Shown here: positions 26,401-33,949 of the stretch, one piece after another
Position numbering within the stretch: position 1 is the stretch's first letter
How the letters are laid out: every line of letters begins with the position of its first letter
Origin: Dreissena polymorpha
Lineage: Eukaryota; Mollusca; Bivalvia; Myida; Dreissenidae
Reading direction: 5' to 3'
Length of the DNA stretch: 64,000 nt
NCBI RefSeq assembly: GCF_020536995.1
Contig: NC_068367.1
Location: 58,213,726 to 58,277,725 of the forward strand
Translations under genes and position numbers: made by a program
The notes under the pieces: model-generated
The model's database searches: none
What the model was told of the DNA's origin: nothing
Seen by the model: only the letters and a program-made list of their open reading frames with translations

Positions 26401-29400
26401 CGAACCACCGACACGTTTTCTAAGAATAACAAGAACATGTATGATAATAAGCACATACTAGATATTTGTCATACTGAAGCATATGAGTCGCGTTCTGAGA
26501 AAACTGGGCATAATGCATGTGCGTATAGTGTCGTCCCAGATTAGCCTGTGCACTCCGCACAGGCTAATCAAGGACGACACTTTCCGCTTTTATGACATTT
26601 GTCGTTTAAATGAAGTCTCTTCTTATTAGAAATCAAATTTAGGCGGAAAGTGTCGTTCCTGATTAGCCTGTGCGGACTGCACAGGCTAATCTGGGACGAC
26701 ACTTTACGCACATGCATTATGCCCAGTTTTCTCTAAACACGACTCATATAATTACAACAATTAAGTTGACGTGGTAATTTTATCGTCCTTCATAGTAAAG
26801 CAGGCTTCCTGAAAAGTCCTAAAAAATGCTTGTCAACCGGACAGGCTGATGGAAAAGTTAGCCTGTCCGGACAAAAATTCACCTGACCGAACAGCATGAG
26901 TTTAAAATTGAATAATTAAGTAAAATTTTAACTCATATTTATTGCAATGTGCAGCCTGGGTATAAGTACACTTGATAAAGTAAAACAAAATACTTGCGTG
27001 TTCTAGTGATTACAGTGTATGATGGACAACAGCTTTAAATTCTAGTCAGACTCAAAGGAAAATATATATTTTTATAGGGATCGGATGCATGTAATAGGCT
27101 ATTTTATCATATTTATGTCTGGGGACAAAAAGGCCTCACATCAAAATGCTTAATTTACGCAGATTTTCAGGGGATTGAACATGCTTAATTTACGAAGAGT
27201 TTCAGGGGATTGAAAAGAATCGTGTTTAACTCACATGTTTAACTCGCAGATTTCAACAAGTCTCTGCTCATGACTGTGCATTCTTGGTTCCGATGTAAAC
27301 TGTGATGTTTCTATAATCCTGTTTAAATGTTTTCAGTTTCGCTTCATATTGATTGTTTTGATATGGCACAGTAATATGTCAGACCAATGAAATTGACGTT
27401 GTCGAAAAAACAACAAAGGGAGAGCACTCTTAAGAACTAGTGACGCGTTAATGTTCTTAATGACAAACAGGCTAGAAATTCATGAAAATAGTGATTTTAA
27501 TGGGGGAGTTTTCGTTCTTTTGGCAAGTATTTGACTTTTCGGTATTAAGTCCTAAATTTTTTTGCCTGTCACAAGGACCGGCGATATTAGAAACTTCGCC
27601 GGACCGTAAAGAATTTTGCCGGAGAAGAACGGCGGTCCGGCTTTTTCAGGAAGCCTGGTAAAGCTTTAGTTCCAGTCACGTGTACACCACATGAATTAAA
27701 CCAACTGTCGTATGCAAAAATCAGTAAGGGCCCTAGTAAATCTTAAGTGTACACGACATAATCAACTGTCGTCTGCTGGCAGCATAAACAAAGGCCTTCG
27801 TAATACTTAAGTGTACACCACATAAATACAAAAACCTTCTTCATCTTCTTCATTAACACACCACATACATTAAATTAACTGTCGTCTGCTGCCCTTTAGT
27901 ATTTTAGTAATACTACAGTAAACACCACATAAATTACCACAACTGTCGTGTACCGACAGCACGTCCAACCCGGAGCAGGTGACGCTGGGGGTGCAGCAGG
28001 AGACAGACACGTGGACGGAAGTGGAGCACCGGTACTCCGTGAAGAACCTCGGACCCAGCCCCCTGGAGCACGCAGAGTTCCTCGCCTACGTGCCCACCAT
28101 CATCCACCGCAACGACCCGCTCATCACGAACATATCCGTCTGGGTAGGTACACTACTTTTGACTTTGGGCGATGTTTGCAAAGCATCTTAAGATGAATTG
28201 TAACATATATAGTTGCAAACATATCGGTCTCGGTAGGTACACTACCAAGACATTGAATGGTATTTACAAAACATCTTAAGATGAATTGTATCATACATTT
28301 TTAAATCAGGATCTCAACTTTGTTTCTCAGTGTGAGTAACTGCTCTACCAAAAATCATGAATGATGTTTACAAAACATCTTAAGATCAACTTAAGGACAT
28401 GCTATTTCAGAAGGATTTGTCTCTTAACCTTTTTTCTCCGTGTGGGTAGGTACACTACCAAGTACCATGGTTATTGTTATAAACCATCTTAATTAAGATA
28501 AATCAGAATTTGTTTCTTAACTGTGCTAAAGTAGGTACACTACTAAGTACCGTGGGTATTGTTATAAACCATCTTAATTAAGATAAATCAGAATTTGTAT
28601 CTTAACTCTGCTAAAGTAGTAAGAATGAACCTATTCAATGCTTTCATTTCAGGCGAAAGCATTGCATATAAATTTGCTACTATTCGCTGTATAGCATTTT
28701 TTCTAGCTCTTCAATAAAAGTTGATGATTAAAACGTTGTAATTTACAACTGTGCGAACTTACAAAACATTGCCTGAGCGTTCCAAAATGAACTAAATTGT
28801 GTAGAACGCAACATTCAAATGTTAAGGCTGATAGATGATGATGAGATACGGTGATATAATAATTTCATAATATCAAATTTTCTGTCATATATTGTACACC
28901 ATTCTATGTTGAAGCTGTGGAGCTACAAGTTCGACCCGCCCAAGAAAGAACGTTGCTCCGAAACGGTTATAGACGCCAAAGTGCCGGCATCGGATTCGGC
29001 CGGGGGATACGCTATAAGTGTGGTACGTATATTGTTGCTTTTTTCACTATTCGGCTGTAAAATTAATATAAAAAAACTTGATTATTCTACTAGCATATGT
29101 TTGTCTCTTAAAACTTATTAAATACTGATCATTTGTCGGCATTAGTTTCGGGGGGGGGGGGGGGTATTTAAAAGACTGTTTTTCCTGCTAATGGTAATAC
29201 TAATTATTAAATTGCTCAGCTTTTTAATGTAGTTACTCTACATTTTATGTGAGCCATGAATGCCATTGCTTTCACCTGTGTAAATTGCAAGTAATGGCCC
29301 TTACCGCCTATTATCCTTTGTGATTGAGCTAAGAAGTAGCATATCATACGAATTACCCTAAAAAATTAGCAACAACACTCTATTCCACTAGCATTTAAAT

Positions 29401-32400
29401 ACAAAGACAACCAACATTTTACATCTTCAAAACCTAACACCGCCGTCATTAGACGAGAAATGATAACAACACTAAACGCACTTACACGCTAATCCACGAA
29501 GAAGATTATGTCAAGTTTTGGCGTTCAATTGCACCCCACGCAGAGTTGTCGTTCCTTGCTCTCACATACAATCTCTGACATCACAAAAAAATCCTACAAG
29601 ATTTGGTAGGATATTATTTTTTGTTTAAGTATAATAATATGAGAGAAGTATCATTTTCGTTTATATATTTGAAATAGTTTATAAGTTTAGGTTCATAATA
29701 AAATATTTAATTACCTAAATTAAAAAAAAAGTAAAAATAGCAACGGTAAACATTAATGTGCCACGTGGCTAGGCAATCATCAAGTGGTTGGTTATGAAGG
29801 CATGGATTGATCCAGCTATGCTGGTTCAAGTAAAATCACTGCCCGGAGGTTGGTTCAGTTGTTGTGTGTGTTTTTCTCCCGGACTTACCCAGAGACGCAT
29901 ATAATACTAGGTTACCGGTAGTGTAATTTTGTACTTGAATTTATCCGACGAGTTGAAACAAGTTTTAAACGGCGAGGCTTGCCGCTTTGTTCACTAAGTA
30001 GCATTATAAAGCACACGTTTACATGACATCCTTAGTTTCCTTTTTTAAATCATTTATCTGTATTATCACTCTTATTCTCAACAGGACTGCTCGTCGTTTC
30101 CGTGCAAGCGCTTCTCGTGCTTCGTGACAAGCTTCACCCGGGACGAGTCACTCCTCGTGTCTGTCAACATGTCCGTCAGCAAGCAGATACTGACCCGGCT
30201 GCAGGTATGTGCTTCCACCCGCACATTATTGACCAATAGAAAACTATCAATTCATCTCTAAGTTGACCAATCATTGGTTGATATGTAATTGACGTATAGA
30301 AAACTGTAAATCAATGACTTAGTTGGCCAATCATGGGTTGATATGTAATTGACCAATAGAAAACTGTAAATCAATGACTAAGGTGGCCAATCATTGGTTG
30401 ATATTTAATTGACCACTATAAAACCGTTAATCAATTACTTAGTTGCCCAATCAAGGGTTGATATGTTATTGACCAATAGAAAACTGTCAATCACTGACTT
30501 AAGTAAGTTGAGCAATCATGAATTGATATTTGTAGTGATAAAAAAGGTTGCATAATCCGATCGATTTACTTCAAAGTAATGGACAAATCATCGCAAGGCT
30601 CGGCTATAAATTTATGTCTTCTAATGAAAAGGCAAATTCATTTGGAATAGTAAAACATTTGTTCATGGCCAACTGCATAGTATATGACTGATTCATATGC
30701 CGGATGCATGGTAAATGATTGGTTCATAGGCTTACCGCATAGTAAAATAATGTTTCATTCCTAGGCCAACGGCATAGGTGATGGTTTACTCATATGCATT
30801 TTGTATAGTTAATGCGCGATTCATAGGCCTACTGCATAGACAAGTATTGGATCATTATTCCTTTTCTTTTATTGGTTCGAACGATTTATTTCAAACAAGG
30901 TATTCTTAATGTCATCCCTATATTCCCTTTGACAAAATATATATATATATATATAGTTACGATTATTTGGCTCAAAAGATCTCCACCATAATCAGTGAAT
31001 ATATATCCATAGAATGACTTCATAACCTAATAAATGTTTATTTGTAGGCACGGGATACTGTACGGCTTGCATCACGTGTGTCTATTCCGGAAGTGAACTT
31101 TGGAAAGAGTTTAGACAAAGAGGTATATCTATTTACTCATATAACGTGCACATTTGGTATGTAGGAATAAATCGTAATTAGAAATGTGTCGTAATGTGGT
31201 TTTGAAAAACGTACACTAACTTAAACTTTTCTAAAGGTGTCTGAAACAGTCGGTGAAATCTAGTTTGATTATGATTTTATCATGATGTCTACGTTTCCTC
31301 ATCGTCAGAGCTCGCAATCACTCGTGAGTCCGTACGATGATTTTTTCAATGCTGTGGGTTAAATCTGATGAATAACGTTCTATACAAACTAGCGTCTAGA
31401 AAAAAAAGCCTTGGCAAACAGCGTAGACCCAGATGAGACGCCGCTTGATGCGGCGTCACATCATGGTCTGCGCTGTTTGCTTAAAGGAATTTATGTAAGA
31501 AATATTCTAAATATAGAAATCAGTATACGACAAATCCCTAATTTTGGAAATAAACTGATCCAATTTAGAAGGATGAGAGAGTCTACTAGGCATAAATGGG
31601 TTAAATAGCTATGTTTGCCCTACAGGTCGAGACGATGTTCCACAAGTCCACGAACAGCATGGAACGCAAGAAGATTGCCATACCTATATGGCTTATCATC
31701 GTGTCCGTGGTTTCGGCTTTCCTGGTTCTATTAGTTATCGTCGCAATTCTTATCAAGGTAGGTCACTGTACCACAACTCTTACTCCAATCTCTACGCAGA
31801 GTTGTCGTTCCTTGCACTCACATACACTCTCTACCATCACAAGAAAATTCTACCATATTTTATTGTGTGTGTTTAAGTATTATTGAATGACAAGTAGTAT
31901 CATTTTCTTTTATATTTGGAAAATAGTGTATAAGTTTATGTTTATAATAAAAAATAAATTACCTTTATTAAAAAAGTAAAAATAACAACGGTTATTTTAT
32001 TGTAACGCGTGGCTTTGCTATCGTCACGTGTTTGGTAATAAAGGCAAGGATTTGAACCAGCTATACTGGTTTAAGTCAAAACTCTTCGCGGAGGATGCTC
32101 TTATTCAACCTCCACACATAAGTCACTAGTAAGTCTCCGAAGGTTTTGTTGAATACAGGCCCTGGTGTGATCGTTCAATGTCAAGCCAAACACAATGTGT
32201 TCGTTATTAATTATTGTTCATGAGGGACGTGAACTTATAAGCAACTAGATGGTTTATTGGCACTGTTTTGATAACACAGCATACTTGTTTGCCGTCTGTT
32301 TTTAAAGCAAAATTATACATCATAATAGTAAATCGCGATTGTTTGTGTTTAGCTTATAGTGTGCATATGGCTTGTAAATACAAAACTCCAATTTGCAAAT

Positions 32401-33019
32401 TACAATAAAAGTGTTAAGCATTGCCGAGACAGCGACTGTCAAAGACTTCAACGTGACCAGGATCCGAAATTGTGTTGTCGCAACAACAACGCAAACTATT
32501 GAGCACTATAAGATCAAGGCTAAGCGTGCTGGACTGGTCTAGTTTGTTTGTCTTGATGTGTTATCGATGACCTATTGTTACTCGAGAGTTCATACGATAA
32601 AAACACACCATTAAATATATGACTATGAATTATATTAATAACGTAATCATGGATTAAGATCTGGTAAACCATTAAGTTAAAAACTTTTTCTTTAACAGGT
32701 CGGATTCTTTAAACGGCATAAGAAAGAGGAAATAAGGCGTCTGAAATCTACGCGAAGAACGTCGTCGCCTTTTAAGGACACAGTGCGCAACACGGCTTCC
32801 AACCACGAGGCCAACGGCGCAAGTGACAATACTAGAATCCTGAGTTCCATTGAAGATACTAATAATAGCAACGAACATGAGCATGCGCACGACAACCCCG
32901 TAGCAAGTGCGCATGTTATTGATGACGTGAATGGCGACTATAAATATCCGGAAAAGCGAGACAATTTTCTAAATGAGTTGCAAAGAGCAACGAACAAAAA
33001 AGGCGATTATATGGGTTAA
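5417..33019 (+). CDS. Integrin alpha subunit (no inserted I-domain), complete gene, 22 coding exons
   Basis: Exons: 5417-5562, 9539-9690, 13584-13699, 14741-14947, 16383-16431, 17159-17239, 20703-20788, 21156-21215, 21555-21695, 22070-22178, 23105-23281, 23717-23896, 24224-24375, 24785-24931, 25247-25469, 25904-26171, 27960-28143, 28915-29022, 30085-30204, 31048-31122, 31626-31757, 32699-33019. All have AG/GT borders, all phases agree, and together they give 1077 residues, the usual size for the family. The start ATG opens a signal peptide (MFLTSMMMLVILVSVSG) followed by FNVNTRN, the normal mature start; an ATG five bases upstream is out of frame. Integrin alpha chains pair with a beta chain at the plasma membrane to bind matrix ligands. 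Seen in order: propeller repeats with CAHRW, calcium-type loops, leg domains, one membrane helix and GFFKR. No inserted I-domain and no clear furin site were seen. Exons 1 and 18 are the least certain borders. The ligand class is not assigned. Confidence 0.93.
6390..7268. repeat. Low-complexity AACCAA-rich DNA in integrin intron 1
   Basis: The strand is dominated by variants of AACCAAC, CAACCAA and AACATACAA on both sides of a MITE at 6648-6911. This gives long, Asn/Gln/Thr-rich open frames that have no domain and no exon context. It reads as a degenerate simple repeat split by the MITE. Confidence 0.65.
6648..6911. mobile_element. Palindromic MITE, group A, copy 1
   Basis: About 264 bases with near-complete inverted symmetry. 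Outer ends read CTGAGAAAACGGGGCTTAAT and its complement, and each arm carries a smaller stem (AGCCTGTGC-GTCCGCACAGGC). It has no coding capacity. It lies in integrin intron 1. Confidence 0.9.
7304..7389. mobile_element. Small foldback element, 86 bp, group D copy 1
   Basis: Ends CATTTCGCCCCATTGGTG and CACTAATGGGGCGATTTG are inverted copies, and the symmetry continues inwards with mismatches. A related element sits at 33402-33485 in the integrin 3' UTR. Confidence 0.7.
8852..9080. mobile_element. Palindromic MITE, group A, copy 2 (diverged ends)
   Basis: Ends GCCGTGCTCTTTGAAAATGG and its near complement at 9061-9080. The internal AGCCTGTGC / GCACAGGCTAAT stems are shared with the other group A copies. 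It lies in integrin intron 1. Confidence 0.85.
9261..9492. mobile_element. Palindromic MITE, group A, copy 3 (degraded)
   Basis: The left end CTCGGTCTGGGAAAACGGGG and the right end CGTTTTTCCAGAGCGAG are imperfect inverted copies. The interior is more diverged than in copy 1. The element ends about 46 bases before integrin exon 2. Confidence 0.8.
9867..10166. repeat. 12-bp minisatellite (TAGACGCTATAC) with a 60-bp higher-order repeat
   Basis: About 25 copies of a 12-base unit TAGACGCTATAC with variants (ATGC, GATATAC, CTTTAC). A 60-base block of five variant units is repeated in tandem at about 9980-10100, so the array has grown by duplicating multi-unit blocks. It lies in integrin intron 2. 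Confidence 0.9.
10167..10385. mobile_element. Palindromic MITE, group A, copy 4 (left end truncated)
   Basis: It shares the AAGCCTGTGCAGTCCGCATA core and the right end ACGCACATGTATGAAACCTC. The outermost left bases are missing where it meets the 12-bp minisatellite. Confidence 0.8.
11053..11263. mobile_element. Palindromic MITE, group B relative (AACCCTTTCAGTGC ends)
   Basis: Same element as 14138-14346 in the opposite orientation. It carries the inner palindrome AAACAGTTTGGATCC..GATGAGACGCCAC and its complement. Outer ends are AACCCTTTCAGTGCGGG and GCATGCAAAGGGTT. It lies in integrin intron 2. Confidence 0.85.
11395..11820 (-). mobile_element. tRNA-like SINE, group C, copy 1, with inverted partial duplicate
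   Basis: The region from about 11535 to 11815 matches 29536-29855 and 31792-32100: CGCAGAGTTGTCGTTCCTTG at one end and a segment resembling a reversed B box near the other. The 11466-11580 part is a perfect-looking palindrome made from a second, inverted copy of the CGCAGAGTTG end. The minus-strand polarity comes from the B-box-like GGTTCAAATCC seen in copy 3. Confidence 0.65.
12290..12475. repeat. Imperfect tandem repeat, about 24 bp, 7 copies
   Basis: The unit TTATATGCAGATTCATTTGC followed by TATG, with variants, runs through integrin intron 2. It accounts for the repetitive open frame found there. Confidence 0.8.
14138..14346. mobile_element. Palindromic MITE, group B relative, second copy
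   Basis: Inverted-orientation twin of 11053-11263. The central stem (GATGAGACGCCACGTTCTGT and its complement) and the ends AACCCTTTGAATGC / CACTGAAAGGGTT are present. It lies in integrin intron 3. Confidence 0.85.
14970..15200. mobile_element. Palindromic MITE, group A, copy 5
   Basis: Ends GAGTCGTGTTCTGAGAAAAC and GTTTTCTCAGAACACGACTC are perfect inverted copies. The left arm has lost part of its inner stem. It starts 23 bases after the integrin exon 4 donor. Confidence 0.9.
15234..15484. mobile_element. Palindromic MITE, group A, copy 6, with internal duplication
   Basis: A segment of about 32 bases (AAAAGTTACGTCCCAGATTA and onward) occurs twice in a row in the left arm. The right end CATTTTGCCAGAGTGAGGC leads straight into the 41-bp minisatellite. 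Confidence 0.8.
15486..15813. repeat. 41-bp minisatellite, exactly 8 units
   Basis: Unit TAATTGTTGACCAACCCTCT followed by 21 more bases ending in AGGTCC. The array is 328 bases (8 x 41) and copies differ at only a few positions, so it is recent. It lies in integrin intron 4. Confidence 0.95.
16479..16742. mobile_element. Palindromic MITE, group A, copy 7
   Basis: Nearly complete copy with ends TGAGTCGTGTTCTAAGAAAA and TTTTCTCAGAACAAGGCTCA. It begins 48 bases after the donor of integrin exon 5. Confidence 0.9.
17610..17750. repeat. Tandem duplication, about 67 bp, 2 copies
   Basis: The segment AGCTTCAAAATTATACGACC .. AACCTTTAAATCTAGTC occurs twice in a row with a few differences, in integrin intron 6. 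Confidence 0.7.
19172..19314. mobile_element. Foldback palindrome, arms about 42 bp
   Basis: The arm AGAATACTAGGATGAGCGTT followed by GAATACAGAGAAGTTTATGT is repeated inverted on the right, separated by a GC-rich loop (GCTCGGCTCGAACACCGAAA ..) with inverted segments of its own. It lies in integrin intron 6. Confidence 0.8.
20104..20242. mobile_element. Foldback palindrome, arms about 40 bp, second copy type
   Basis: The left arm AACAGGTTACTGTCCCATCG continuing to ATATCAGGC is matched inverted on the right. The loop contains GGCTCGGCAAGCCTCGCCGT. The layout (AT-rich arm, GGCTCG-rich loop) resembles the element at 19172-19314, but the arms differ. Confidence 0.8.
22735..22935 (-). mobile_element. 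tRNA-derived SINE
   Basis: On the minus strand the element begins GTGGCGGCCCCAGGGTCTAG, has an A-box-like TAGTAGTGAGACAC and a clear B box GGTTCGATCCC, then an unrelated tail. A second, short fragment of the same head (CCACAGGACCGCCCCAGCAA on the plus strand) lies near 23054-23075. It lies in integrin intron 10. Confidence 0.75.
26483..26749. mobile_element. Palindromic MITE, group A, copy 8 (best preserved)
   Basis: Ends ATGAGTCGCGTTCTGAGAAA and AAACACGACTCAT. Both arms keep the TCGTCCCAGATTAGCCTGTG and GCACAGGCTAATC stems. It lies in integrin intron 16. Confidence 0.9.
26802..27656. mobile_element. Non-autonomous DNA transposon, hAT-like, 855 bp
   Basis: Terminal inverted repeats AGGCTTCCTGAAAA (left) and TTTTCAGGAAGCCT (right). 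Flanking 8-mers AGTAAAGC (26794-26801) and GGTAAAGC (27657-27664) differ at one base, as expected for an old 8-bp target-site duplication, the length used by hAT elements. Subterminal CCGGACAGGC / GTCCGG motifs occur in both ends. It has no transposase frame. It lies in integrin intron 16. Confidence 0.75.
28130..28620. repeat. Tandem repeat copying the exon 17 donor region
   Basis: The last bases of exon 17 and its donor (TCCGTCTGGGTAGGTACACTAC at 28135-28156) recur in variant form near 28222-28246, 28437-28456 and 28526-28540. Each is followed by an AACATCTTAAGAT- or AACCATCTTAATTAAGAT-type block. The repeat therefore includes the splice donor itself. Confidence 0.75.
29536..29855 (-). mobile_element. 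tRNA-like SINE, group C, copy 2
   Basis: Shares CGCAGAGTTGTCGTTCCTTG, AAAGTAAAAATAGCAACGGT and GTGGTTGGTTATGAAGGCAT with copies at 11535-11815 and 31792-32100. It lies in integrin intron 18. Confidence 0.7.
30231..30530. repeat. 60-bp tandem repeat, 5 copies
   Basis: Units start with GACCAATAGAAAACTGTAAA or a variant at 30231, 30291, 30351, 30411 and 30471, an exact 60-base spacing. Each unit carries CCAAT twice. It begins 26 bases after the integrin exon 19 donor. Confidence 0.9.
31388..31603. mobile_element. Palindromic MITE, group B, copy 2 (left end trimmed)
   Basis: Matches 3194-3406 through its interior (CAGCGTAGACCCAGATGAGA, GCCGCTTGATGCGGCGTC) and right end CTAGGCATAAATGGGTT. Only 22 bases separate its right end from integrin exon 21. 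Confidence 0.85.
31626..33019 (+). other. Integrin alpha: transmembrane helix, GFFKR and 106-residue tail
   Basis: Exon 21 (31626-31757) encodes a basic stretch MERKK and then a hydrophobic helix of about 25 residues (around 945-970) ending in IK. The last exon begins VGFFKRHKKEE: GFFKR (973-977) is the membrane-proximal clasp that binds the beta tail. The tail then runs 106 residues, against roughly 20-60 in most family members. It is rich in Asn, His and Asp (NNSNEHEHAHDN) and ends at TAA 33017-33019. Confidence 0.92.
31792..32100 (-). mobile_element. tRNA-like SINE, group C, copy 3
   Basis: Third copy of the group C repeat. Here the reversed B box reads GGATTTGAACC, i.e. GGTTCAAATCC on the minus strand, which supports a tRNA-derived head. 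It lies in integrin intron 21, 34 bases after the donor. Confidence 0.7.
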
Positions 33020-33810
33020 AAATATACAGTTTATAAATAATCGCACTACACTGTTTTATTCATGCTTGAAAGGCAAGAATCATGATAGGAATAATATTTT
33101 CCAAAAGTGCTATTTTGGTACGACTTAAAAAGGTCGAGTTTTCTGGCCGTCATGGAATAAAACATGCAATTAAATGTGTATTACACACGGGTAGTAATGC
33201 AGGCATAGTTTTTTTAACTACCTCTAGCATTATATTTTTATTTCCATCGAGATTTGTAATATGAAATGTAGAAAATCGAGGATGTGCATGAGATGAGCAA
33301 CTCTCAGTGATATTGTAGAAAGCATGTTGTTACATTTTTATTTATTTCCATTTTCTGTACACCGTTTATTTCATGTTCAAACAAGTCACATTAAGATATA
33401 TAATTTCGCCCAATTGGTGCAAAAGGTACAATATGACATTGAAATTAGAAGGCACATTGTCCTTTTTGCTAAAATCGGGCGATTTAGTCTAGACAGTCAT
33501 GTACTTGTTACAATATTGCTACGTTATATAAACCGAGCATGTTGAAACCCGTCCTTAAATGTTAGGTATAATATTGAATCCTCTGATTATCACGGAAACG
33601 TTGATCTTCACAGTTATATTTTACGTTACTTAAGAAATAGGTGTACTTTATTGAATCTTGGATTTAAATAAAATTATTGTTTCCAAGGTTGCATTGTATT
33701 TAATGTTATGCATAGATATTGATTTTGTTAAGTGTTTATACAAATTGTTTAATCGAATGTGTTTTGTAATAATGTGCTTGTATTGTTTGTAAATAAATTT
33801 GGTTTATATA
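33020..33810 (+). other. Integrin alpha 3' untranslated region
   Basis: AT-rich DNA after the stop codon with AATAAA signals at 33667-33672 and 33792-33797. A foldback element (33402-33485) lies inside it. The downstream gene ends on the opposite strand at 33950, so the two transcripts converge with little room between them. The end point is inferred from the second signal. Confidence 0.55.
33402..33485. mobile_element. Small foldback element, group D copy 2, in the integrin 3' UTR
   Basis: AATTTCGCCCAATTGGTGCA at the left and GCTAAAATCGGGCGATTTA at the right form an imperfect hairpin of about 84 bases. It is related to 7304-7389. In a transcript it would fold into a long stem. Confidence 0.65.
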
Positions 33811-33949
33811 AATAATTGGTATACATTTGCACTAGTTATATACACAATCAGTCATATATGCATTTCGAAATGAGCAACAATCAAGCGAAAAAATGGAGTC
33901 GATACACGGCGCCATGTTAATTATTTTTGTAAAACATGAACGTTGTATC

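Larger units (their letters stand above)
24224..31122 (+). other. Integrin alpha: leg (thigh and calf) exons 13-20
   Basis: This stretch codes for beta-sandwich leg domains rich in cysteine pairs. Recognisable pieces are the thigh start IKYRLEVDTS, CGPDNVCDTRLSLQV (the CG-D--C--L motif that opens the later leg region), HRYSVKNLGPSPLEHAEF (calf; V-N-GPS is well conserved) and SCFVTSFTRDESLLVSV near the membrane. A KKER sequence in exon 18 is the only basic cluster near the usual cleavage position and is a poor furin site, so the chain is probably not cut into heavy and light parts (inference). Confidence 0.85.
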
